Positions 1 through 6,333 of a stretch of DNA of 23,652 nucleotides are shown here, piece after piece; positions within the stretch are counted from its first letter, which is position 1, and every line of letters starts with the position of its first letter. A program made the position numbers and the translations under genes. Below the pieces are notes generated by a model. The model had not been told where the DNA came from and searched no databases. It saw only the letters and a list, made by a program, of their open reading frames with translations. The stretch comes from Bacillota bacterium (lineage in GTDB: Bacteria > Bacillota > Clostridia > Oscillospirales > Oscillospiraceae): the NCBI GenBank assembly GCA_029268085.1, contig JAJUHD010000016.1, positions 1-23,652 on the forward strand, read 5' to 3'.

Positions 1-388
1 CGTAGTCGCAGGCAAGAGCTACGTTGAAGCCTGCGCCTGCGCAGGCGCCCTGAACAGCGCCGACAACGGGCTTGGAGAGCTTTCTGATGGCGATGGTAAC
101 GTTGGCCATCTTGGCGATGGACTTGCCGAACTCTCTGGTAAAGTCTTCTCTGCTGTTGTGGGTGATGCCTTCATACATGGCTGCAACATCGCCGCCGGCG
201 GAGAAAGCCTTTGATGTGGTGCTGTTGAGAAGAACAGACTTGACTTCGGGATCTGCATCAGCCATTTTGAGGGCTGCTTCAAGCTCATCGAGCATGACTT
301 CGTCAAAGGCGTTCATGTTCTTGGGGCTGTCCATGGAAATGATTGCGACTCTGTCGGTTACTGCATACTTAACCTTAGTAAATTCCAT
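1..388 (-). CDS. Enoyl-CoA hydratase/isomerase (crotonase) family protein, 3' end cut off
   Basis: The first 129 residues of a crotonase-superfamily enzyme; the rest lies beyond the window edge. Members bind an acyl-CoA and stabilise an enolate in an oxyanion hole. The sequence shows the N-terminal beta strands, the oxyanion-hole segment SAGGD at residues 63-67 and the second conserved segment with CAGAGF near residues 115-121, ending in LACDY. The position that holds the first catalytic Glu in true hydratases (the GGGCEL segment) reads Asn here (N122), so an isomerase or another crotonase activity is as likely as hydration. The start ATG at 386-388 follows an AAGGA ribosome site, and a good promoter lies about 75 bases upstream. 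It is divergent from the iron-sulfur gene at 905. Family is certain; substrate and reaction are not. Confidence 0.88.
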   Translation of the reverse strand, partial: MEFTKVKYAVTDRVAIISMDSPKNMNAFDEVMLDELEAALKMADADPEVKSVLLNSTTSKAFSAGGDVAAMYEGITHNSREDFTREFGKSIAKMANVTIAIRKLSKPVVGAVQGACAGAGFNVALACDY

Positions 389-461
389 AATTCCTTGTCC
401 TTTCCGATTGTTTAAAGAATAATGTAGCGCTCATATTCCAAAATATGTGAACTACTATTGC

Positions 462-491
462 ATTATACAAGCAAGCTGCGTGCCAATGCAA
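462..491 (-). promoter_or_regulatory. Promoter of the crotonase gene
   Basis: On the minus strand a TTGCAT box (486-491) is followed after 18 bases by a perfect TATAAT (462-467), leaving a leader of about 65 bases before the start codon at 388. This is a housekeeping sigma-A type promoter by inspection; no operator was recognised. Confidence 0.55.
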
Positions 492-904
492 GAGACCAAC
501 TTCTCTTTTGTTAATTCTCTATAATTATATTTGGATATTATTTGCATAATTTACAAGCATTTCGGTCTTTGTTTTTTTACTACATCTGTCATTCTTTCGA
601 ATACACCTGTCTGGTCCAAAAATACTCAAAATAATGTGGAACAAAAGCTAAACGAATTGTTTCGATATTGTGCCATATTGTCTCACAAAAAACGCCTCTT
701 TTTAAGCCTTTGTGACACCTGTAAAAATAAATGTTTAGTGCTTGCTTTTTATATTTCCATGATTTATAATATTTTAAGTATTATATTGGGTATTTTTGTG
801 CTGTTAACTTGTATGAAACGACTGTACTATTAATGGCAAATACTGGAATCTGAAATTGTTCCCAGAAAGCATGGAAAAAAGGAGAATTATAAGGAGTTTT
901 AGTT
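492..904. other. AT-rich intergenic region, no convincing gene
   Basis: This gap separates the divergent crotonase and iron-sulfur genes. It is clearly more AT-rich than the genes on both sides. A frame of 100 codons can be read on the plus strand (531-833), but it has no ribosome site and an unusual Cys/Phe/Tyr-rich composition. A loose dyad, TCACAAA near 685 and TTTGTGA near 711, is visible; the TTTGTGA half resembles redox-regulator half-sites, but the spacing is not right for Rex or FNR. A ribosome site AAGGAG at about 890 serves the gene at 905. I saw no clear promoter for that gene. Confidence 0.5.
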
Positions 905-1882
905 ATGTACAACAAAGATCCGGAAGTCAGAAAGAAATCACAGCGCGCCCTCGCCAAGGCTTTCCCCCGCACCGAAGAGGGCTTTGCGCGCCTTCTGCAC
1001 GCGCAGCTCTACTTCGCCTATATCCCTCTCTATGTATATTATATGAGAGAGTCATTCAACAATTATCTTCCCGAGCCTGATGATCTCAAAAAGCCGGAAG
1101 GCATTGAGTTCGATATCGTTGATGAGCTGGTCAAGACCGGCGTCAACGAGTGCAACAGAAATGTCGGCTCTCTCATGACCAACACCTATCACGCGAAGGT
1201 TCTCCGTCTCGAGGACGCCGAGCAGGTCGTTACCCTCACCGAAGACCTCAACCTTGGCGAACTGCCTAAGACGATCATGCCTTACGAGGTCGCGCGCAAT
1301 GCCATCATCGAATCTCCCGACCGCATAGCCATAATAGACTGCGTATGCCGCACCGTCAGAGGCGACAAGGGCTGTCAGCCCCGCGACGTCTGCATAGTCA
1401 TCGGCGAGCCCTGGGTTTCCTGGTGCCTTGACCGCGACAGATACCTGAACGGCCGCCTGGTAACTCAGGAGGAGGCTCTTAAGGTCCTCCGCGAATGCCA
1501 CGAGAGAGGAAACGTACACGCCGCATTCTTTAAGGACGTCGCCGCAGGCCGTCTTTACAGCATCTGCAACTGCTGCCCCTGCTGCTGCACCGCACTTCTA
1601 TCCCAGAACTACCTCACCGCTCCGATGATGGCAGGCTCCGGCTACATAGCAAAGATCGACAAAAACAAGTGCGTCAACTGCGGCCTGTGCGAAAAGAAGT
1701 GCAACTTCCTCGCGATCTACAGGGACGCCGAAAATCACGTCCAGGTCAACGAGGATCTCTGCCGCGGCTGCGAAGGCTGTCTCACTGCCTGCAGGAAAGA
1801 CGCCATCCATCTCGAACTCGTCGATCCCAGCGTTCTCGCTCCTCTGGACATTAAGGCCCTCAAGGCTCAGATGAACGGCTGA
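905..1882 (+). CDS. Cys-rich 4Fe-4S cluster protein with C-terminal double-cluster ferredoxin domain
   Basis: A 325-residue cytoplasmic iron-sulfur protein. The C-terminus (about 247-303) is a bacterial-type two-cluster ferredoxin domain: C256-C259-C262-C266 and C286-C289-C292-C296, both with CxxCxxCxxxC spacing. The middle carries two further Cys groups: C146, C148, C157 and C163 (a CVC...C...DVC pattern), and a dense CNCCPCCC block at 221-228. These could hold one or two more clusters or another metal. There is no signal peptide or membrane segment. It ends one base before hypA, so the two are surely cotranscribed, which hints at electron transfer linked to a nickel enzyme. No flavin or molybdenum domain is visible. 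The start is supported by AAGGAG nine bases upstream. The exact reaction is unknown; an electron carrier or a redox enzyme subunit fits. Confidence 0.85.
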   Translation: MYNKDPEVRKKSQRALAKAFPRTEEGFARLLHAQLYFAYIPLYVYYMRESFNNYLPEPDDLKKPEGIEFDIVDELVKTGVNECNRNVGSLMTNTYHAKVLRLEDAEQVVTLTEDLNLGELPKTIMPYEVARNAIIESPDRIAIIDCVCRTVRGDKGCQPRDVCIVIGEPWVSWCLDRDRYLNGRLVTQEEALKVLRECHERGNVHAAFFKDVAAGRLYSICNCCPCCCTALLSQNYLTAPMMAGSGYIAKIDKNKCVNCGLCEKKCNFLAIYRDAENHVQVNEDLCRGCEGCLTACRKDAIHLELVDPSVLAPLDIKALKAQMNG

Positions 1883-1883
1883 T

Positions 1884-2231
1884 ATGCACGAGCTTGGCAT
1901 CATGACCGACGTGCTGGATACGGCGCTTCGCGTCGCCGAGCAGAACGGCGGCAAAAAAGTGACGAAGATTACCTTGAAGATCGGCCTGATGTCCGGTGTT
2001 ATTCCGGAATATGTACAGTCGTTTTTCGACGTCATTTCGAAGGGTACAGCAGCCGAAGGCGCTGATATCATCATAGAGCCCGACCCTGCCGTGTTCGTCT
2101 GCCGCAAATGCGGAGAAAAAACGGTCTATAATGCGCTCGGTCCCGAATACGTCTGCGGAAGCTGCGGAAGTCAGGCGCTGCGTATGCTTTCCGGCTGCGG
2201 TTTTCAGATCGTGAGCGTCGGGATAATCTGA
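1884..2231 (+). CDS. hypA: Hydrogenase nickel incorporation protein HypA
   Basis: A 115-residue protein of the usual HypA/HybF length. It begins with the diagnostic Met-His-Glu, whose His2 is part of the nickel site, and has the zinc site made of two CxxC pairs at C73/C76 and C91/C94. HypA delivers Ni(II), with HypB, to the large subunit of [NiFe]-hydrogenase; in some bacteria it also serves urease. It follows the iron-sulfur gene after a single base and is the last gene of the unit, with a terminator 19 bases on. No hypB, hypCDEF or hydrogenase structural gene lies in this window, so its client is elsewhere or may be the neighbouring pathway. The identification is firm. Confidence 0.95.
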   Translation: MHELGIMTDVLDTALRVAEQNGGKKVTKITLKIGLMSGVIPEYVQSFFDVISKGTAAEGADIIIEPDPAVFVCRKCGEKTVYNALGPEYVCGSCGSQALRMLSGCGFQIVSVGII

Positions 2232-2249
2232 GCTAAAGCATCAAATGAT

Positions 2250-2289
2250 AAGGCTGTGAAAAACTTTAATGTTTTTCGCAGCCTTTTTT
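2250..2289 (+). terminator. Intrinsic terminator after hypA
   Basis: A 15-bp stem with one G-U pair (2250-2264 with 2271-2285), a six-base loop and a run of six T at the 3' side. It ends the iron-sulfur/hypA transcript. Confidence 0.9.
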
Positions 2290-2407
2290 ACAGTCTCAAA
2301 GCTTTTAAAAATGTTTACGTTAATGTATAACCCTTCCGTAAAAAACATAAGCCTGTCCTTAGCAAATGCTTTTGGTTGTTTTCTAAAGGAAACCATTTAA
2401 AAAATGA

Positions 2408-2436
2408 TTTACAGCTTTGAAGTTGTATGATACAAT
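2408..2436 (+). promoter_or_regulatory. araR promoter with overlapping dyad operator
   Basis: TTTACA (2408-2413), a 17-base spacer and TACAAT (2431-2436) form a near-consensus promoter. The perfect inverted repeat TTGTAT-G-ATACAA (2423-2435) covers the end of the spacer and the -10 box. Its half-sites resemble the TTGTAC/GTACAA halves known for Bacillus AraR, with one extra central base. Autorepression by AraR is the simplest reading, but this is inference from the layout. Confidence 0.65.
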
Positions 2437-2466
2437 TGGGGCAAACAGCGGTAAGGATGATGATAC

Positions 2467-3504
2467 ATGAGCGAACATAAGTATAAAGATCTTTTAATTA
2501 AGCTGCAGACAGATATTCAAAACGGAGTTTACGCCAAAGGCCAAAAGCTTCCTAGCGAGAACGAATTGGCTGATGCCACCGGATACAGCCGGCAGACCGT
2601 TCGCCATGCAATGAGCATTCTGGAAAGCGAAGGCCTTTTAAGCCGTATTAGAGGCAGCGGTACATATGTCCGCAATTCGGAACCGAGGCGCTCGACTTCC
2701 CGCAATATCGCCGTAGTGACGACTTATATCAGCGAATACATCTTTCCGGCCATATTGCACGGCATTGAGGAAGTGTTGTCGGAAAACGGCTATACCACCA
2801 TGCTGTCGGCCACGCATAACCGTGTGGATAACGAGAGAAGAATCCTGCTTGATTTTATGCAGAAGCCCATTGATGGAATGATCGTTGAGGGCACCAAAAC
2901 CGCTTTGCCAAACCCGAATATCGATTTATATATTCATCTGAAAGAAGTCGGGATTCCCGTTGTATTCATAAACGGCTATTATCCCGAATTAAAAAAGCCT
3001 GTTTATGTAGTGGCGGATGACCGTGCGGGAGGACAAAAAGTCTGCGAGGAATTGCTGAAAAAAGGTCACAGGCATATAGCCGGCATCTTCAAAAGCGACG
3101 ATATTCAGGGCCACAGGCGCTATGCCGGTTACTCCGAGGCGCTGAGAGCCGCAGGTATTCCGCTGAATGACGACCATGTCCTTTGGTATACAACCGAAAA
3201 CCGCGATGATTTGATGGCTGTTTTCGCTATGCGGACGCTTCGGGACTGCACCGCCGCAGTATGCTACAACGACGAGCTGGCATTACAGGTATTGAACATA
3301 TTGCAGGAAAACGGGGTGAGCGTACCTCAGGATATTGAACTCGTAAGCTTTGACAACAGCACTCTGGCACAGCTTTCGCCGGTAAAGTTTCTTTCGATGA
3401 CCAACCCTAAGGAGCAGCTGGGGCAGCTTGCCGCTAAAAAGCTGCTGAATATACTGCAGCAGAATGAGGAAACTCCGGCCGTACTGCCCTGGGGGCTTGA
3501 TTAG
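2467..3504 (+). CDS. araR: Arabinose-responsive repressor AraR (GntR DNA-binding + LacI-type sensor), C-terminus probably frameshifted
   Basis: A 345-residue transcription factor. Residues 1-70 are a GntR-type winged helix (KLPSENELA at about 27-35, SRQTVRHAM in the recognition helix, then the wing with RGSGTYV). Residues 78-340 are a LacI/periplasmic-binding-protein-like effector domain (NIAVVTTYISEYIFPAIL onwards). This hybrid architecture is that of AraR, which represses arabinose genes and lets go on binding L-arabinose; the downstream ara genes support the name. Translation ends abruptly at PWGLD. Read with one base fewer in the GGGGG run at 3491-3495, the protein would end at 3544 with PWGLISSGNITRHVSAQH, which has the shape of the usual family tail. 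So a natural frameshift or a sequencing/assembly slip is likely. Most of the protein is intact and may still work. It has its own promoter, and no gene lies between it and the transporter. Confidence 0.88.
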   Translation: MSEHKYKDLLIKLQTDIQNGVYAKGQKLPSENELADATGYSRQTVRHAMSILESEGLLSRIRGSGTYVRNSEPRRSTSRNIAVVTTYISEYIFPAILHGIEEVLSENGYTTMLSATHNRVDNERRILLDFMQKPIDGMIVEGTKTALPNPNIDLYIHLKEVGIPVVFINGYYPELKKPVYVVADDRAGGQKVCEELLKKGHRHIAGIFKSDDIQGHRRYAGYSEALRAAGIPLNDDHVLWYTTENRDDLMAVFAMRTLRDCTAAVCYNDELALQVLNILQENGVSVPQDIELVSFDNSTLAQLSPVKFLSMTNPKEQLGQLAAKKLLNILQQNEETPAVLPWGLD

Positions 3505-3592
3505 CTCAGGTAATATAACGCGACATGTTTCGGCACAGCATTGAGTATAGTGTTTAAACCGATTTTATAAAGTTAATCAAATAATAAGACAG

Positions 3593-3655
3593 AAAAATGG
3601 CTGATTTTGGCATTGGAATGGAACCGTTATGCCGGGATATGCCATTTTTCGTTTA
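3593..3655 (+). terminator. Nested-stem structure after araR, likely terminator
   Basis: A 9-bp outer stem, AAAAATGGC (3593-3601) with GCCATTTTT (3641-3649), encloses a symmetrical 7/7 internal loop and an inner stem GGCAT (3609-3613) with ATGCC (3629-3633). The 3' arm itself ends in five T and is followed by CGTTTATTT. It would end the araR transcript about 50-90 bases after its stop codon. The two-storey form is unusual for a plain terminator. Confidence 0.55.
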
Positions 3656-4071
3656 TTTGCAGCCTTTACAGACAGCAATCCGCAAAGTTGTATGTACCAC
3701 TTTGAAAAACAACTTGTTTCTCTGTCTAAAAATGTCACAAGTGCCTTTGCTATACTGGCAAACAAGCCTAAATATAACGGCATCTCAATGAATAATATTG
3801 ACAATATCGCCTATGCGTGAGGAGGTCGATTCCATACTATATGACAAAATTACCGTCAAGTTTTTTATACAATGCGACAAATGTATATTAGTTGTATTGC
3901 ATTTTTAAAACTATGTGCTATACTTGGATTATCTCGTACATATATCGTTAATATTCCGTTAATAAACGCGCAACACATTCGTCACTCATATAGTTTGGAT
4001 TTGTCGGCGCCAAGCCGATGAAGAATAGATTGCAGTATCATTAATCTGTATTGAAGAATGGAGAGAGCGTT
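3656..4071. other. Gap between araR and the transporter: promoter and leader, no clear gene
   Basis: No complete gene is evident. A plus-strand frame ending at 3820 has protein-like composition in its last 43 codons (from 3692) but no ribosome site, and may be a decayed remnant. The stretch from about 3840 is AT-rich and holds the transporter promoter (3897-3924). A leader of about 140 bases then runs to the binding-protein start at 4072. Part of that leader, GGCGCCAAGCCGATG near 4006-4020, is locally GC-rich, but I could not recognise a known leader class in it. Confidence 0.45.
3867..3924 (+). promoter_or_regulatory. Candidate promoter of the arabinose transport/catabolism operon with flanking half-sites
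   Basis: TTGCAT (3897-3902), 16 bases, then TATACT (3919-3924) gives a plausible promoter. Just upstream are ATACAA (3867-3872) and TTGTAT (3892-3897), the two half-sites found over the araR promoter but turned outward and 19 bases apart. The second overlaps the -35 box. Control by AraR is likely from context; the exact operator is not certain. Confidence 0.45.
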
Positions 4072-5250
4072 ATGAGTAAAAAAGTCCTTTGCATTGTCCT
4101 CTGTCTGTTGATGGTGTTGAGTGCTCTGGCAGGATGCGGCACGAAGCCGGAAGACACCAGCGCCGCACCAAGCAATGACACACAGCCTTCTGCGGCGGCA
4201 TCCGGGGATAAAATCAAAATCGGCGTATCCATTTGGAGTTCAACGGATACTCTGGGCAGCCAGTGCAAGCGTATAATCGACGCGGCAGCGGAGGCTCTGG
4301 GCGTTGAAGTTCTGTACGTTGACCAGGGGCACGTTTCCGAGCAGGTTACGGCTTCCGTTGAAACGCTTTGCGCAGCTGGATGCCAAGGCATTATCATCTG
4401 CAACTCGTCTTCCGCCGAGATGACTTCCGTAATCAACACATGCGAACAGAATCAGGTTTATGTTTCCCAGTTCTTCCGTATAATCAACAAGGACACCAAC
4501 CCTGATGAGTATGAGCTTGCCTGCAATTCCAAATACTATGTCGGCGCTGTCCACGAGGACGAGGTTGCAAACGGCGTAAACCTGGTAACTATCCTCTGCG
4601 AAAAGGGATGCCGCAAGATAGCTCTCGAAGGCTGGCAGGCGGGCGACGCGACTTTCCTGCTCAGATGGGAAGGCTATAAGAAGGGCATCGAAGAGTGGAA
4701 TAAAGCCCATCCGGACGATCAGGCAGTTCTTCTTGATCCTCAGTACGGCGGAACCACATCCGATACCGGCAGAGCTACCGCTGAAGCTATCCTTTCAGCA
4801 AATCCTGATGCCGATGCTCTGATCGTTGCGGGCGGCGGCGGCGATACCCTGATCGGCGCTCTGGCGGGCGTTGACGGTCTTGGCCTAAAGGGCAAAATCG
4901 CCGTTGTTTCCACAGACTTCCTTCCCGATCTGGATGAGCAGCTTGCAAGCGGCGGTATGGCAGCCGAATCCGGCGGACATTACTGCGATCCTCTGTTCGC
5001 GTTCATGATGACCTACAATGCTATCAAGGGCAACTATACGAAGCCTGAAGGCAGCTTTAACGAGATCCTTTTCCCGTACCTGTACGTTTCTTCCTCCGAA
5101 GACTATGCTAACTATGCGAAATATTTCGTAGACGATCTGCCTTACACCAAGGATGAGCTCATCGCAATGAGCCAGCAGAGCTTTGAAGATCTGTCCAAAA
5201 CAGCAGCCGCATTGTCCATCAAAGATGTTCAGACGAGGCACGCAGGCTAA
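4072..5250 (+). CDS. Sugar ABC transporter substrate-binding lipoprotein (arabinose candidate)
   Basis: A 392-residue extracellular lipoprotein. A hydrophobic signal peptide ends in a lipobox L19-A20-G21-C22, so Cys22 would be lipidated and anchor the protein to the outer face of the membrane. A Ser/Ala/Pro-rich linker of about 25 residues follows, then a two-lobed periplasmic-binding-protein fold of the LacI/ribose-binding type beginning at KIKIGVSIW. It would capture the sugar for the two permeases and the ATPase encoded downstream. The operon with araB, araA and araD makes L-arabinose, or an arabinose-containing sugar, the best substrate guess. I chose ATG 4072 over the in-frame TTG at 4051 because GGAGAGAG lies four bases before it and the signal peptide then begins normally with MSKK. 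A strong hairpin follows the stop codon. Confidence 0.87.
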   Translation: MSKKVLCIVLCLLMVLSALAGCGTKPEDTSAAPSNDTQPSAAASGDKIKIGVSIWSSTDTLGSQCKRIIDAAAEALGVEVLYVDQGHVSEQVTASVETLCAAGCQGIIICNSSSAEMTSVINTCEQNQVYVSQFFRIINKDTNPDEYELACNSKYYVGAVHEDEVANGVNLVTILCEKGCRKIALEGWQAGDATFLLRWEGYKKGIEEWNKAHPDDQAVLLDPQYGGTTSDTGRATAEAILSANPDADALIVAGGGGDTLIGALAGVDGLGLKGKIAVVSTDFLPDLDEQLASGGMAAESGGHYCDPLFAFMMTYNAIKGNYTKPEGSFNEILFPYLYVSSSEDYANYAKYFVDDLPYTKDELIAMSQQSFEDLSKTAAALSIKDVQTRHAG

Positions 5251-5267
5251 TTAGTGTGCCGAGGCTT

Positions 5268-5303
5268 TTAATGGACCGCATAATATGCGGTCCATTAATT
5301 TAA
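5268..5303 (+). terminator. Perfect hairpin between binding protein and permease genes (attenuator or mRNA-end stabiliser)
   Basis: A perfect 14-bp stem (5268-5281 with 5285-5298) with a 3-base AAT loop is followed only by TTTAAAT rather than a solid T run. Hairpins at this place in ABC operons commonly give more binding protein than permease, through partial termination or by blocking 3' decay. Which of the two applies here cannot be told from the sequence. Confidence 0.7.
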
Positions 5304-5325
5304 ATACCTTTAAGGTGATTATATA

Positions 5326-5354
5326 GGCAAGGAAAGCCTTGCCTTATGCAAGGA
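5326..5354 (+). promoter_or_regulatory. Mutually exclusive hairpins at the permease ribosome site
   Basis: GGCAAGG (5326-5332) can pair with CCTTGCC (5337-5343) over an AAAG loop. The same CCTTGC (5337-5342) can instead pair with GCAAGG (5348-5353), which contains the Shine-Dalgarno sequence of the permease starting at 5364. The two pairings exclude each other: the first leaves the ribosome site free and the second hides it. Whether this is used is unknown. Confidence 0.4.
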
Positions 5355-5363
5355 ATGACGCAT

Positions 5364-6323
5364 ATGAATACTTTGAACAACATTAGAAATAATAAGACAT
5401 TCGGCCGCTTTTACGGCATATTGCTGCTTATTCTTCTTGCGGTATTTGTCTTCGGCTTGTTTAAAATCCTGACGCCTGGGAATTTCGGAACACCAGAAAA
5501 ACTATTTTATTACCTGCAGTCGAGTATCATATACTCGGTCGGAGCCTGCGGTCTGTATTTTATCGTTGTAATGGGACTGTTCGATTTCAGTATCGGCGCC
5601 AACGTAGTTCTGTCTTCTATCGTAGGCGTTGTCCTCTCCAGGCAATTCGGTTATGCGGGATTATTGATAGGGGCTCTATTATGCGGAACGATTATAGGCT
5701 TTTGCAACGGCTTTTTATATACCAAGCTTAAGATTCCTTCCATGATAGTTACTGTGGGCCTCATGCTGATTTTTGAAAGCGTCGCGTATTTCGTTTCCGG
5801 AGGCGAAAAGCAATCCTTGGACGCTTCTTTGCAGTTCTTCGGCAAAGCGCCCGGCAATATTATTCTGGCAGTAATAGCTTTTCTTCTGACTATTTTCATT
5901 TTGAGATATACGAAAATCGGTACATATTGTTACGCCATAGGCAGCAATGAGTATGTGGCAAAAAACATGGGAATCAATATAAACAAATATAAAATCATTG
6001 GTTTTGTACTTCTGCATTTCTTTGTAGGAATTATGGCCGTTCTTTCCGTCAGCTTCGGTACTTCCATGACCGCGACAACGGGTATGGCTTCCATGAGTCG
6101 CAACTTCACTCCGCTGATGGGAACCTTCTTCGGTCTCGCTTTCAGAAAATACGGGACTCCGGTTACCGCTATGGTCATCGGCGAATTCATCATCTCAATC
6201 ATATTTAATGGATTCATAGCTCTCGGAGCTCCGACCACGATCCAAAATGTTGTTACCGGAGCGGCTCTGCTTCTTATCGTCGCTCTCACTACCAAGCCTG
6301 CCAAAGGCACAGTCGTAAAGTAG
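5364..6323 (+). CDS. Sugar ABC transporter permease 1 (RbsC/AraH type)
   Basis: A 319-residue integral membrane protein of the ribose/arabinose (CUT2) permease family. It has about eight to ten hydrophobic segments and the family segment with GLFDFSIGANVVLSS after the second or third helix, followed by GFCNGFLYTKLKIPSMIVT, the cytoplasmic coupling region that contacts the ATPase. It would form the translocation path with the second permease encoded at 7843, giving a heterodimer where many members of this class use two copies of one protein. Of three in-frame ATGs (5346, 5355, 5364) I chose 5364, since AAGGA ends nine bases before it and the earlier ones have no good ribosome site. Ten bases separate its stop codon from the ATPase start. 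Substrate is inferred from the operon. Confidence 0.87.
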   Translation: MNTLNNIRNNKTFGRFYGILLLILLAVFVFGLFKILTPGNFGTPEKLFYYLQSSIIYSVGACGLYFIVVMGLFDFSIGANVVLSSIVGVVLSRQFGYAGLLIGALLCGTIIGFCNGFLYTKLKIPSMIVTVGLMLIFESVAYFVSGGEKQSLDASLQFFGKAPGNIILAVIAFLLTIFILRYTKIGTYCYAIGSNEYVAKNMGININKYKIIGFVLLHFFVGIMAVLSVSFGTSMTATTGMASMSRNFTPLMGTFFGLAFRKYGTPVTAMVIGEFIISIIFNGFIALGAPTTIQNVVTGAALLLIVALTTKPAKGTVVK

Positions 6324-6333
6324 GGTGATGAAT

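Noticed and set aside
531..833. Plus-strand open frame of 100 codons before the iron-sulfur gene
   Set aside because: No ribosome site, odd Cys/Tyr/Phe-rich composition in an AT-rich gap, and no recognisable domain.
3554..3567. Possible CcpA catabolite-repression (cre) site TTAAACCGATTTTA
   Set aside because: Two mismatches at positions normally conserved and about 330 bases upstream of the transporter promoter; too weak to report.
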